Under the pieces are notes generated by a model. The model had not been told where the DNA came from and searched no databases. It saw only the letters and a program-made list of their open reading frames with translations. Positions 1 through 8,488 of a stretch of DNA of 64,000 bases are shown one piece after another. A program made the translations under genes and the position numbers. The first letter of the stretch is position 1, and each line of letters opens with the position of its first letter. This stretch comes from Achromobacter sp. RTa (GTDB lineage Bacteria > Pseudomonadota > Gammaproteobacteria > Burkholderiales > Burkholderiaceae_B): positions 672,830 through 736,829 of the forward strand of contig NZ_JPYO01000042.1 of the NCBI RefSeq assembly GCF_000757485.1, in the 5' to 3' direction.

Positions 1-2
1 GC

Positions 3-1748
3 GAGGCGTATATCGTGCCGGATGGCCGGCTGCGGGAGCACCGCCAGCAATCCGAGGGCCTGATCGCCATCGCCCGCACCGGCCTGGACAATCTCTTCCG
101 CCATGTGGCCGGACAGAACTACGTGCTGCTGCTGGCCGACAGGCAGGGCGTCACCGTGGAATTCCTGGGCGACGCCCTGCAGACCGCCCAGTTGCGCAAG
201 GCCGGGCTCTATCTGGGGTCGGAATGGTCGGAACGGCGCGCCGGCACCTGCGCCGTGGGCGCCTGCCTGGAAAGCGGCGAAGCGCTCACCATCCACCAGA
301 CCGACCACTTCGACAACACCCACACGCCGCTCTCCTGCACCGCCGCGCCGATCTACAGCGCCGACGGCGAACTGGCGGCGGTGCTGGATATCTCGCTGCT
401 CAGCTCCCCCATCCTGAAGGCCAGCCAGAACCTGGCGCTGCACCTGGTCACCAGCACCACGCGGCGTATCGAAATGGCCAACCTGATGGCACGCACCAGC
501 AACGAATGGGTGCTGCGCTTTGCGCGCTCGCCCGAGTTCCTGGACGTGGACCCCGAGGCGGCGATCTCGCTGGACGGCTCGGGCCGCATCCTGGGCATGA
601 CGCACACGGGCGCCAAGCTGCTGGCCCGCGCCGCCGGCCTGGACTGGCGCAATCCGGCCGGCCTCATCGGCCAACCCGTCACCCGTTTCTTCGACGTGCA
701 GCTGGACGAGCTGCCTCGCTACACCCGGGCCCACGCGCCGCAGCAGCGCCTGATCGTCGCGCGCGACGGCAACGCCCTGTTCGCGCACGCCATCGAACCC
801 AATCGCCGCTCCCGGGGCGCGTCCATCGCCGCGCGCGGCGCGCCGGCCGCGTTGCGCGGCCTGGACGGCGGCGACGCCAGGATGGCCGCCATGCTGGCTC
901 GCGCCGCCAAGCTGGCCGGGCAGAGCCTGCCCATCCTGCTGCAGGGCGAGACCGGGGTCGGCAAGGAATACCTGGCCCGCGCCATCCATGACGCGAGCCA
1001 ACGCGGCGGACGTTTCGTCGCCGTGAACTGCGCGGCGATCCCGGAATCCCTGATCGAGAGCGAATTGTTCGGCTACCTGCCCGGCGCCTACACCGGCGCG
1101 GCGGCCAAGGGCCGCAAGGGCCTGATCGAGGAATCCGACGGCGGAACCCTGTTCCTGGATGAGATCGGCGATATGCCGCTGGCGCTACAAAGCCGGCTGC
1201 TGCGCGTCCTGGCCGAATCCGAGGTCACGCCCATCGGCGCCAACGCCCCGCGCTCCGTGCGCCTCAGCCTCGTGTCGGCCTCGCATCGCGACCTGGCGGC
1301 GCTGGTGCGCGAAGGACGCTTCCGCGAAGATCTCTATTACCGCGTCAATGCCGCCACGCTGACCGTGCCGCCACTGCGCGAACGCGACGATCTGGAATGG
1401 CTGATCGGCCGTCTGCTGGCGCGCCACCAGGACGAATCCGGCGCCCCCGTGCTGTCCCCCGCCGCCCTGATGACGCTGAAAGCGCATGCCTGGCCCGGCA
1501 ACATCCGCGAGCTCGCCAACGCCATCGCCGTGGCCGCCGCGCTGTGCGATGACGGCGTCATCGAACCCGGCGACCTGCCGGACGCGCTGGCGGCGGTGGC
1601 CCCGGCCGCCAGCCCCGCGGAGACCGCCTTGCGCGCCATGCTGGCCCGCTGTGCCGGCAACGTGTCCGAAGCCGCACGCCGCCTGGGCGTGGACCGCTCC
1701 ACCGTCCATCGCCAGATGCGGCGCTACGGGCTCTCCTCCCGTCCCTGA
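3..1748 (+). CDS. Sigma-54-dependent activator, AcoR-like (5' end missing)
   Basis: This is a bacterial enhancer-binding protein that drives sigma-54 RNA polymerase, probably at the promoter just downstream. The frame is open to the window edge. A GTG at position 15 exists, but AcoR-type proteins usually run past 600 residues, so the true start is probably outside. Counted from that GTG, a GAF-like sensor region covers about residues 1-160. The AAA+ domain follows with Walker A GETGVGKE (about 312), GAYTGA (about 358; a GAFTGA variant that contacts sigma-54) and Walker B TLFLDEIGD (about 377). The Fis-type helix-turn-helix occupies the last 35 residues (SEAARRLGVDRSTVHRQM). There is no phosphorylatable receiver domain, so a small ligand is the likely signal, as in AcoR/MimR proteins that control ketone or alcohol oxidation. 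The effector is not visible from sequence. Confidence 0.9.
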   Translation, partial: EAYIVPDGRLREHRQQSEGLIAIARTGLDNLFRHVAGQNYVLLLADRQGVTVEFLGDALQTAQLRKAGLYLGSEWSERRAGTCAVGACLESGEALTIHQTDHFDNTHTPLSCTAAPIYSADGELAAVLDISLLSSPILKASQNLALHLVTSTTRRIEMANLMARTSNEWVLRFARSPEFLDVDPEAAISLDGSGRILGMTHTGAKLLARAAGLDWRNPAGLIGQPVTRFFDVQLDELPRYTRAHAPQQRLIVARDGNALFAHAIEPNRRSRGASIAARGAPAALRGLDGGDARMAAMLARAAKLAGQSLPILLQGETGVGKEYLARAIHDASQRGGRFVAVNCAAIPESLIESELFGYLPGAYTGAAAKGRKGLIEESDGGTLFLDEIGDMPLALQSRLLRVLAESEVTPIGANAPRSVRLSLVSASHRDLAALVREGRFREDLYYRVNAATLTVPPLRERDDLEWLIGRLLARHQDESGAPVLSPAALMTLKAHAWPGNIRELANAIAVAAALCDDGVIEPGDLPDALAAVAPAASPAETALRAMLARCAGNVSEAARRLGVDRSTVHRQMRRYGLSSRP

Positions 1749-1766
1749 AGCCTCCGCCACACCCGA

Positions 1767-1784
1767 GCGCCACAGCTGTGGCGC
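1767..1784. promoter_or_regulatory. 18-bp perfect palindrome, putative activator-binding UAS
   Basis: GCGCCACAGCTGTGGCGC is a perfect palindrome centred about 98 bp upstream of the start point predicted from the sigma-54 promoter at 1848. That is a usual distance for an enhancer-binding-protein site. No T-run follows it, which argues against a terminator. That the upstream AcoR-like protein binds it is inference. Confidence 0.5.
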
Positions 1785-1847
1785 GCCGCCACGCCACGGC
1801 CCTCGGCCTCCGCCGCGCTCCCGGCGCGCGGCGCGCGCCGCCGCGGG

Positions 1848-1863
1848 TGGCACGGCGATTGCT
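1848..1863 (+). promoter_or_regulatory. Sigma-54 (-24/-12) promoter
   Basis: TGGCACGGCGATTGCT matches the RpoN consensus TGGCACG-N4-TTGCW with exact spacing (GG at 1849-1850, GC at 1861-1862). Transcription should start near 1874, leaving a leader of about 95 nt before the monooxygenase ATG at 1968. The gene just upstream encodes a sigma-54 activator, which supports the assignment. Confidence 0.85.
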
Positions 1864-1967
1864 TGATCGTTATCGACGTCCACCGGCCGGCACAGGCCGG
1901 GGCCGTCGACGGGCCGCCCCAGGCCCGCCACGACAACGACCGCCCGCAACGGGCAAGGAGACAAGAC

Positions 1968-3770
1968 ATGCAGACCGATCATGCCGGCACCGCCCTGGAC
2001 GCCGTGCTCGCCCGCCTGAACGCCGGGCTGGGCAACAAGGATTTCGATGCCGTCGCCGACCTCTTCCAGGACGAGTGCTACTGGCGCGACCTGGTGCTGT
2101 TCACCTGGAACCTGCGCACCCTGGAAGGGCGCGGCCAGATACGCGACATGCTGCAACACCAGCTGGCGCAGGTGGAACCGGTGCGTTTCAGCCGCGACGC
2201 CAAGGAAGCCGTTTCCGACGACGGCGGCCTGCTCCAGGGCTGGATCGAGATCGAGACCAGCATCGCCCGCGGCTACGGCCACATCCGCGTCAAGGACGGC
2301 AAGATCTGGACGCTGCTGACCACCATGTCGGAGCTCAAGGGGCATGAAGAGCCCAGCGGCGCGCGCCGGCCCAAGGGCGCCGAGCACGGCAGCAGCCGGA
2401 CCCGCCGGACCTGGCTGGAAAAGCGCGAGCAGGAGGCCGCCGAGCTCGGCTACCAGACCCAGCCCTACGTGCTCATCATCGGCGGCGGCCAGGGCGGCAT
2501 CGCGCTGGGCGCGCGCCTGCGCCAGCTGGACGTGCCCACCATCATCATCGAAAGGAACGAACGAGCCGGCGACAGCTGGAGAAAGCGCTATAAGTCGCTG
2601 TGCCTGCACGATCCGGTCTGGTACGACCATCTGCCCTACATCCCCTTCCCGGAGAACTGGCCGATCTTCGCGCCCAAGGACAAGATCGGGGATTGGCTCG
2701 AGATGTACACCAAGATCATGGAGCTGAACTACTGGACGTCCAGCGTCTGCCAATCGGCCCGCTACGACGAGCAGAAGCAGGAATGGGAAGTCACCGTGCT
2801 GCGCGAGGGCGAGCCCGTAGTGCTGCGGCCCAAGCAGCTGGTGCTGGCCACCGGCATGTCCGGCAAGCCCAATATCCCCACCTTCCCCGGCCAGGACGAG
2901 TTCCAGGGCGAACAGCACCATTCGTCGCGCCATCCCGGCCCCGACGCCTACAGCGGCAAGAACGTGGTCGTCATCGGCGCCAACAACTCCGCGCACGACA
3001 TCTGCGCGGCGCTCTGGGAAGCCGGCGCCAACGTCACCATGGTGCAACGCTCCTCCACGCACATCGTGCGCTCCGACACGCTGATGGACATCGGCCTGGG
3101 CGGCCTGTATTCCGAGCAGGCGCTGGCCAACGGCATGACCACCCGCAAGGCCGACCTGACCTTCGCCTCGCTGCCCTACAAGATCATGGCGCAGTTCCAG
3201 ATCCCGCTGTATGACCAGATGCGCGAGCGCGACTCGGAGTTCTACGGCAAGCTCGAAGCCGCCGGCTTCATGCTGGATTGGGGCGACGACGGCTCCGGCC
3301 TGTTCATGAAATACCTGCGGCGCGGGTCCGGCTATTACATCGACGTGGGCGCCTGCGACCTGATCATCGACGGCAGCATCAAGCTGCAATCACGCACCGA
3401 CGTCAGCCACCTGACCCGGGACGCGGTCGTCCTGAAATCGGGCATCCGCCTGCCCGCGGACCTGGTGGTCTACGCCACCGGCTACGGCTCGATGAACGGC
3501 TGGGCCGCGGATCTGATCAGCCGGGAAGTCGCGGACAAGGTCGGCAAATGCTGGGGATTGGGGTCGGACACCACCAAGGACCCCGGCCCCTGGGAGGGCG
3601 AGCAGCGCAATATGTGGAAGCCCACGCAGCAGGAAGCCCTGTGGTTCCACGGCGGCAACCTGCACCAGTCGCGGCACTACTCGCAATACCTGTCCCTGCA
3701 ACTGAAGGCGCGCCAGGTGGGGTTGCCCGTGCAGGTCTACGGCCTGCAGGAGGTGCATCACAAGCGCTAG
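1968..3770 (+). CDS. Flavin-containing monooxygenase with NTF2/SnoaL-like N-terminal domain
   Basis: This is a predicted NAD(P)H- and FAD-dependent monooxygenase of 600 aa. Residues 1 to about 125 resemble an NTF2/SnoaL-like small domain. The FMO part then begins with a Rossmann FAD site (LIIGGGQGGIAL, about 169). It continues with an FMO-fingerprint-like stretch (FQGEQHHSSRH, about 312), a second NADPH Rossmann site (VVVIGANNSAHD, about 330) and the late YATGYG motif (about 502). The ATG at 1968 is preceded by AAGGAG; the open frame runs further upstream but into the promoter region. A sigma-54 promoter and an AcoR-like activator lie directly upstream, so expression is probably induced by a substrate. 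Related proteins are annotated as FMOs or Baeyer-Villiger-type enzymes; the substrate (a ketone, amine or sulfide) cannot be read from the sequence. Confidence 0.85.
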   Translation: MQTDHAGTALDAVLARLNAGLGNKDFDAVADLFQDECYWRDLVLFTWNLRTLEGRGQIRDMLQHQLAQVEPVRFSRDAKEAVSDDGGLLQGWIEIETSIARGYGHIRVKDGKIWTLLTTMSELKGHEEPSGARRPKGAEHGSSRTRRTWLEKREQEAAELGYQTQPYVLIIGGGQGGIALGARLRQLDVPTIIIERNERAGDSWRKRYKSLCLHDPVWYDHLPYIPFPENWPIFAPKDKIGDWLEMYTKIMELNYWTSSVCQSARYDEQKQEWEVTVLREGEPVVLRPKQLVLATGMSGKPNIPTFPGQDEFQGEQHHSSRHPGPDAYSGKNVVVIGANNSAHDICAALWEAGANVTMVQRSSTHIVRSDTLMDIGLGGLYSEQALANGMTTRKADLTFASLPYKIMAQFQIPLYDQMRERDSEFYGKLEAAGFMLDWGDDGSGLFMKYLRRGSGYYIDVGACDLIIDGSIKLQSRTDVSHLTRDAVVLKSGIRLPADLVVYATGYGSMNGWAADLISREVADKVGKCWGLGSDTTKDPGPWEGEQRNMWKPTQQEALWFHGGNLHQSRHYSQYLSLQLKARQVGLPVQVYGLQEVHHKR

Positions 3771-3780
3771 GCGCCGCGCC

Positions 3781-3814
3781 GGCCGGCCCACCGCCCCGCA
3801 TGCGGGGGCCGGCC
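3781..3814 (+). terminator. GC-rich hairpin after the monooxygenase gene
   Basis: Outer arms GGCCGGCC (3781-3788 and 3807-3814) enclose the palindrome CCCCGCATGCGGGG (3794-3807). It lies 11 bp after the monooxygenase stop codon and before the GntR operon. There is no clear T-run, so termination efficiency is uncertain. Confidence 0.45.
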
Positions 3815-3842
3815 CCTTGCTCCGGCCCCGGTCTCGGGGTAA

Positions 3843-3854
3843 ATTGTTGACAAT
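3843..3854. promoter_or_regulatory. GntR/FCD-type operator, distal copy
   Basis: ATTGTTGACAAT is two perfect half-sites (ATTGT/ACAAT) around a 2-bp centre. It fits the TTGTNNACAA shape used by FCD-class GntR repressors. It lies 62 bp before the ATG of the gntR gene and contains a -35-like TTGACA. Confidence 0.55.
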
Positions 3855-3904
3855 CTTGCGCAAAGCCGCGCCCTATTCCGATTTTTTCTCACTGAAAACG
3901 GAAA

Positions 3905-3915
3905 ATTGTCGACAC
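3905..3915. promoter_or_regulatory. GntR/FCD-type operator, start-proximal copy
   Basis: ATTGTCGACAC repeats the ATTGTNGACA core of the site at 3843-3854 and ends 1 bp before the gntR ATG. The two copies bracket the leader. Autorepression of the gntR-acnD-prpF operon is the simplest reading (inference). Confidence 0.5.
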
Positions 3916-3916
3916 C

Positions 3917-4627
3917 ATGAGTAAAGTGATCACGCTGCCTGGCGCCGCCCCTGGCGATAGCGAGACGCTTGCGGAACACATCTTCCGCAAGATCCAGTCC
4001 GCCATCGTCAAGGGCGAAATCGCCCCCGGCAGCAAGATTTCCGAACCCGAGCTGGCTCGCATCCATGGCGTCAGCCGGGGGCCGCTGCGCGAGGCCCTGC
4101 ACCGGCTGGAAGGCCAGCGGTTGCTGGTCCGCGTGCCGCATGCCGGCGCCCGCGTGGTGTCGCTGTCGCGGCAGGAACTCTCCGAACTCTACGAAATCCG
4201 CGAATCGCTCGAAGGCACGGCCTGCCGCCTGGCCGCCGAACGCATGCCTCCCGCCGAGATCGCGGAGCTGCGCGGCGTGCTCGAAGCGCATGAACGCGAC
4301 GAGGCCTTCCAGGCCGGGCTGGGCTACTACCAGCAGGAAGGCGATTACGATTTCCACTACCGCATCGTCAAGGGCAGCGGCAACCAGATGCTGTTCCGCA
4401 TGCTTTGCGACGAGCTCTACCAGCTGGCGCGCATGTACCGCATCCAGTACTCGACCACGCCCAACCGCCCCCGGCAAGCTTACGCCGAACATCACCGCAT
4501 TCTTGACGCCATCGCCGACCGCGATGGCGAGTTGGCTGAAATCCTGATGCGCCGCCACATCCGCGCATCCCGTCTCAACATCGAACAGCAGATCGCGCAG
4601 GGCAACCTGCAGCGCACCGAGGCATGA
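3917..4627 (+). CDS. GntR-family (FCD subfamily) transcriptional regulator of the acnD-prpF operon
   Basis: This is a 236-aa ligand-responsive repressor. The N-terminal winged helix-turn-helix (about residues 18-80) contains the typical PGSKISEPELARIHGVSRG stretch. A helical FCD effector domain follows, with histidines positioned for metal or carboxylate binding (DYDFHYRI near 150, EHHR near 193, RRHI near 213). Its stop codon overlaps the acnD ATG (ATGA at 4624-4627), so the two genes are translationally coupled. Two TTGTNGACA-type boxes precede it. In other betaproteobacteria, GntR/FCD proteins of this kind sit at the head of 2-methylcitrate-cycle operons and probably sense a cycle intermediate. 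That assignment is by context. Confidence 0.88.
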   Translation: MSKVITLPGAAPGDSETLAEHIFRKIQSAIVKGEIAPGSKISEPELARIHGVSRGPLREALHRLEGQRLLVRVPHAGARVVSLSRQELSELYEIRESLEGTACRLAAERMPPAEIAELRGVLEAHERDEAFQAGLGYYQQEGDYDFHYRIVKGSGNQMLFRMLCDELYQLARMYRIQYSTTPNRPRQAYAEHHRILDAIADRDGELAEILMRRHIRASRLNIEQQIAQGNLQRTEA

Positions 4628-7233
4628 ACCACTCCTACCGCAAGCCCCTGCCCGGCACCCGCCTGGACTATTTCGACACCCGCGCCGCCATCGAGGCGAT
4701 CTCGCCTGGGGCCTATGACCGCCTGCCCTACACGTCCCGCGTGCTGGCCGAAAACCTGGTGCGCCGCTGCGACCCCGCCACGCTGACGGATTCGCTGAAG
4801 CAGCTGATCGAACGCCGCCGCGACCTGGACTTCCCGTGGTTCCCGGCCCGCGTGGTCTGCCACGACATCCTGGGCCAGACCGCGCTGGTGGACCTGGCAG
4901 GCCTGCGCGACGCCATCGCCGAGAAAGGCGGCGACCCCGCCAAGGTCAACCCGGTCGTGCCGGTGCAGCTGATCGTCGACCACTCGCTTGCCGTGGAATA
5001 CGGCGGCGACGACCCCGACGCCTTCGCCAAGAACCGCGCCGTGGAAGACCGCCGCAACGAAGACCGCTTTCACTTCATCGACTGGACCAAGCAGGCCTTC
5101 CGCAACATCGAAGTCGTGCCCCCGGGCAACGGCATCATGCACCAGATCAATCTGGAACGGATGTCGCCCGTCATCTACACGCAGGACGGCGTGGCCTTCC
5201 CCGACACGCTGGTCGGCACCGACAGCCACACCCCGCACGTGGACGCGCTGGGCGTGATCGCCATCGGCGTGGGCGGCCTGGAAGCCGAAAACGTCATGCT
5301 GGGCCGCGCCTCCTGGATGCGCCTGCCCGACATCGTCGGCGTGGAACTCACCGGCCGCGCCCAGCCCGGCATCACCGCCACCGACATCGTGCTGACGCTG
5401 ACCGAATTCCTGCGCAAGGAAAAAGTGGTGGGCGCCTACCTGGAGTTCTACGGCGAAGGCGCCTCCAGCCTCACGCTGGGCGACCGCGCCACTATCTCGA
5501 ACATGGCGCCCGAGTACGGCGCCACGGCCGCGATGTTCTCCATCGACCAGCAGACCATCGACTACCTCCGCCTGACCGGCCGCGAAGACGAGCAGATCGC
5601 GCTCGTGGAAACCTATGCCAAGACCGCGGGCCTGTGGTCCGACAGCCTGAAGAACGCGGAATACGAGCGCGTGCTGCGCTTCGACCTGTCCAGCGTGGTG
5701 CGCACGCTGGCCGGCCCGTCCAATCCGCATCGCCGCCTGCCGGTGGCCGACCTGGCCGAGCGCGGTATCTCGGGGGTCGTCGAAAACAATCCCGGCCAGA
5801 TGCCCGACGGCGCCGTGATCATCGCCGCCATCACCAGCTGCACCAACACCAGCAACCCGCGCAACGTCATCGCCGCCGGCCTGCTGGCGCGCAACGCCAA
5901 CCGCGCGGGCCTGACGCGCAAGCCCTGGGTGAAGAGCTCGCTGGCGCCGGGATCCAAAGCGGTGTCGCTGTACCTGGACGAGGCCGGCCTGACCGAAGAC
6001 CTGGAAAAGCTGGGCTTCGGCGTCGTGGCCTTCGCCTGTACCACCTGCAACGGCATGTCGGGCGCGCTGGACCCGAAGATCCAGCAGGAAATCATCGACC
6101 GCGACCTCTACGCCACCGCCGTGCTGTCCGGCAACCGCAACTTCGACGGCCGCATCCACCCCTACGCCAAGCAGGCGTTCCTGGCCTCGCCGCCGCTGGT
6201 GGTCGCCTACGCCATCGCCGGCACCATCCGCTTCGACATCGAGCGCGACGTGCTGGGGCAGGACGCCAATGGCCGCGACATCCGCCTGAAGGACATCTGG
6301 CCCAGCGACGAAGAGATCGACGCCATGGTCAAGTCCGCGGTCAAGCCCGAGCAGTTCCGCAAGGTCTACGCGCCCATGTTCGGGATCCAGGACGAGCGCC
6401 GCGCGGCCGTCAGCCCGCTGTACGACTGGCGCCCGATGAGCACCTACATCCGCCGCCCGCCGTACTGGGAAGGCGCGCTGGCAGGCGTACGCACGCTGCG
6501 CGGCATGCTGCCGCTGGCCGTGCTGGGCGACAACATCACGACCGACCACCTATCGCCGTCCAACGCCATCCTGATGGACAGCGCCGCCGGCGAATACCTG
6601 CACAAGATGGGCCTGCCCGAAGAGGATTTCAACTCCTACGCCACCCACCGCGGCGATCACCTCACCGCGCAGCGCGCCACCTTCGCCAACCCCAAGCTCT
6701 TCAACGAGATGGTGAAGAACGACGACGGCACGGTAAAGCAGGGTTCGCTGGCGCGCGTCGAGCCCGAAGGCAAGGTCATGCGCATGTGGGAAGCCATCGA
6801 AACCTACATGAACCGCAAGCAGCCGCTCATCATCGTGGCCGGCGCCGACTACGGCCAGGGTTCCTCGCGCGACTGGGCCGCCAAGGGCGTGCGCCTGGCC
6901 GGCGTGGAGGCCATCGTGGCCGAAGGCTTCGAACGCATCCACCGCACCAACCTGATCGGCATGGGTGTGCTGCCGCTGGAGTTCAAGCCCGGCGTGAACC
7001 GCAAGACGCTGGGCCTGGACGGCACCGAGAGCTATGACGTCATCGGCGAGCGCAAGCCGCGCGCCGACCTGACGCTGGTGATTCACCGCCGCAACGGCAA
7101 GACCGAGCAGGTGCCCGTCACGTGCCGCCTGGACACCGCCGAGGAAGTGTCGATCTACGAAGCCGGCGGCGTGCTGCAGCGCTTCGCGCAGGACTTCCTG
7201 GAGGCCTCCGGCGCCGAAAAGAAGTCCGGCTGA
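4624..7233 (+). CDS. acnD: Fe/S-dependent 2-methylisocitrate dehydratase AcnD
   Basis: This 869-aa aconitase-family enzyme dehydrates 2-methylcitrate to 2-methyl-trans-aconitate in the cytoplasmic propionate (2-methylcitrate) cycle. The three [4Fe-4S] ligands are visible: Cys406 in ITSCTNTSNP and Cys472/Cys475 in FACTTCNGMSG. The swivel domain carries the late ADYGQGSSRDWA motif. Length and overall order match AcnD rather than AcnB. It overlaps gntR by 4 bp upstream, and prpF follows 64 bp downstream; PrpF isomerises the AcnD product, which makes the AcnD assignment firm. Oddly, prpB and prpC, normally next to it, are not in this operon. Confidence 0.93.
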   Translation: MNHSYRKPLPGTRLDYFDTRAAIEAISPGAYDRLPYTSRVLAENLVRRCDPATLTDSLKQLIERRRDLDFPWFPARVVCHDILGQTALVDLAGLRDAIAEKGGDPAKVNPVVPVQLIVDHSLAVEYGGDDPDAFAKNRAVEDRRNEDRFHFIDWTKQAFRNIEVVPPGNGIMHQINLERMSPVIYTQDGVAFPDTLVGTDSHTPHVDALGVIAIGVGGLEAENVMLGRASWMRLPDIVGVELTGRAQPGITATDIVLTLTEFLRKEKVVGAYLEFYGEGASSLTLGDRATISNMAPEYGATAAMFSIDQQTIDYLRLTGREDEQIALVETYAKTAGLWSDSLKNAEYERVLRFDLSSVVRTLAGPSNPHRRLPVADLAERGISGVVENNPGQMPDGAVIIAAITSCTNTSNPRNVIAAGLLARNANRAGLTRKPWVKSSLAPGSKAVSLYLDEAGLTEDLEKLGFGVVAFACTTCNGMSGALDPKIQQEIIDRDLYATAVLSGNRNFDGRIHPYAKQAFLASPPLVVAYAIAGTIRFDIERDVLGQDANGRDIRLKDIWPSDEEIDAMVKSAVKPEQFRKVYAPMFGIQDERRAAVSPLYDWRPMSTYIRRPPYWEGALAGVRTLRGMLPLAVLGDNITTDHLSPSNAILMDSAAGEYLHKMGLPEEDFNSYATHRGDHLTAQRATFANPKLFNEMVKNDDGTVKQGSLARVEPEGKVMRMWEAIETYMNRKQPLIIVAGADYGQGSSRDWAAKGVRLAGVEAIVAEGFERIHRTNLIGMGVLPLEFKPGVNRKTLGLDGTESYDVIGERKPRADLTLVIHRRNGKTEQVPVTCRLDTAEEVSIYEAGGVLQRFAQDFLEASGAEKKSG

Positions 7234-7297
7234 ACCGTCATCGGCAAGGCGGACGCCGATGGCGTCCCCTCCCCACACCAATCATCAGGACTGCCCC

Positions 7298-8482
7298 ATG
7301 ACCCATGCTCCACAGACCAAGATCACCGCCACCTACATGCGCGGCGGCACCAGCAAAGGCGTGTTCTTCAAACTCGACGACCTGCCCGAATCGGCGCGGG
7401 TGGCCGGTGCCGCCCGCGACGCGCTGCTGCTGCGCGTGATCGGCAGCCCCGACCCCTACGGCAAGCAGATCGACGGCATGGGCGCCGCCACCTCCAGCAC
7501 CAGCAAGACCGTCATCGTCGGCAAGAGCACTCGCCCGGACCACGACGTGGACTATCTGTTCGGCCAGGTTTCCATCGACCAGCCCTTCGTGGACTGGAGC
7601 GGCAACTGCGGCAACCTGTCGGCGGCCGTCGGGCCCTTCGCGATAGCCAACGGCCTCGTCGACCCGGCCCGCGTGCCGCAAAATGGCACCGCCGTCGTGC
7701 GCATCTGGCAGGCCAATATCGGCAAGACCATCGTCGCACACGTGCCCATCACCGATGGCGCCGTGCAGGAAACCGGCGACTTCGAGCTGGACGGCGTGAC
7801 TTTCCCCGCCGCCGAGCTGCGCCTGGAATTCATGGATCCGGCGGAAGAAGGCGACGGCGGCTCGATGTTCCCCACCGGCAAGCTGGTGGACGACCTGGAA
7901 GTGCCCGGCATCGGCACCTTCAAGGCCACCATGATCAACTCCGGCATCCCCACCATCTTCCTGGACGCCGAGGCCCTGGGCTATACCGGCACGGAACTGC
8001 AGGACGACATCAACGGCGACGCCGCGGCGCTGGCGCGCTTCGAGACCATCCGCGCCCACGGCGCGCTGCGCATGGGGCTGATCGGCAAACTGGAAGAGGC
8101 CGCCAGCCGCCAGCACACGCCCAAGGTCGCCTTCGTCGCGCCCCCCAAGGAATACGTGTCCTCCAGCGGCAAGAAGATCGGCACGGGCGACATCGACGTG
8201 CTGGTGCGCGCCCTGTCCATGGGCAAGCTGCACCACGCCATGATGGGCACCGCGTCCGTCGCCATCGCCACCGCCGCGGCGGTGCCGGGCACGCTGGTCA
8301 ACCTGGCCGCGGGCGGCGGCGAACGCGACAACGTCTGCTTCGGCCATCCGTCCGGCACCTTGCGCGTCGGCGCCGAGGCCAAGCTCGTGGACGGCGAATG
8401 GAAAGTCACCAAGGCGATCATGAGCCGCAGCGCGCGGATCCTGATGGAAGGCCGCGTGCACGTGCCGCGCGAAGGGTTCTAA
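7298..8482 (+). CDS. prpF: 2-methylaconitate cis-trans isomerase PrpF
   Basis: PrpF converts the trans-2-methylaconitate made by AcnD into the cis form that AcnA/AcnB can rehydrate. It is 394 aa with a two-lobed diaminopimelate-epimerase-like fold. It opens with the family signature YMRGGTSKGVFF (about residues 12-23), carries the SGNCGNLSAA motif near residue 100, and ends with the conserved RDNVCFGHPSG region. An in-frame ATG at 7259 would add 13 residues, but the ATG at 7298 has a nearby AGGA and begins at the usual point before KITATYMRGGTSKG. It is the last gene of the gntR-acnD-prpF operon and meets the ankyrin gene tail to tail, 6 bp apart. Confidence 0.93.
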   Translation: MTHAPQTKITATYMRGGTSKGVFFKLDDLPESARVAGAARDALLLRVIGSPDPYGKQIDGMGAATSSTSKTVIVGKSTRPDHDVDYLFGQVSIDQPFVDWSGNCGNLSAAVGPFAIANGLVDPARVPQNGTAVVRIWQANIGKTIVAHVPITDGAVQETGDFELDGVTFPAAELRLEFMDPAEEGDGGSMFPTGKLVDDLEVPGIGTFKATMINSGIPTIFLDAEALGYTGTELQDDINGDAAALARFETIRAHGALRMGLIGKLEEAASRQHTPKVAFVAPPKEYVSSSGKKIGTGDIDVLVRALSMGKLHHAMMGTASVAIATAAAVPGTLVNLAAGGGERDNVCFGHPSGTLRVGAEAKLVDGEWKVTKAIMSRSARILMEGRVHVPREGF

Positions 8483-8488
8483 ACCGCT

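Noticed and set aside
1185-6549. Long minus-strand open frames (1185-3389 and 4492-6549) opposite the activator, monooxygenase and acnD genes
   Set aside because: Such frames arise in GC-rich DNA from codon bias; their translations show no domain and the sense proteins are clear.
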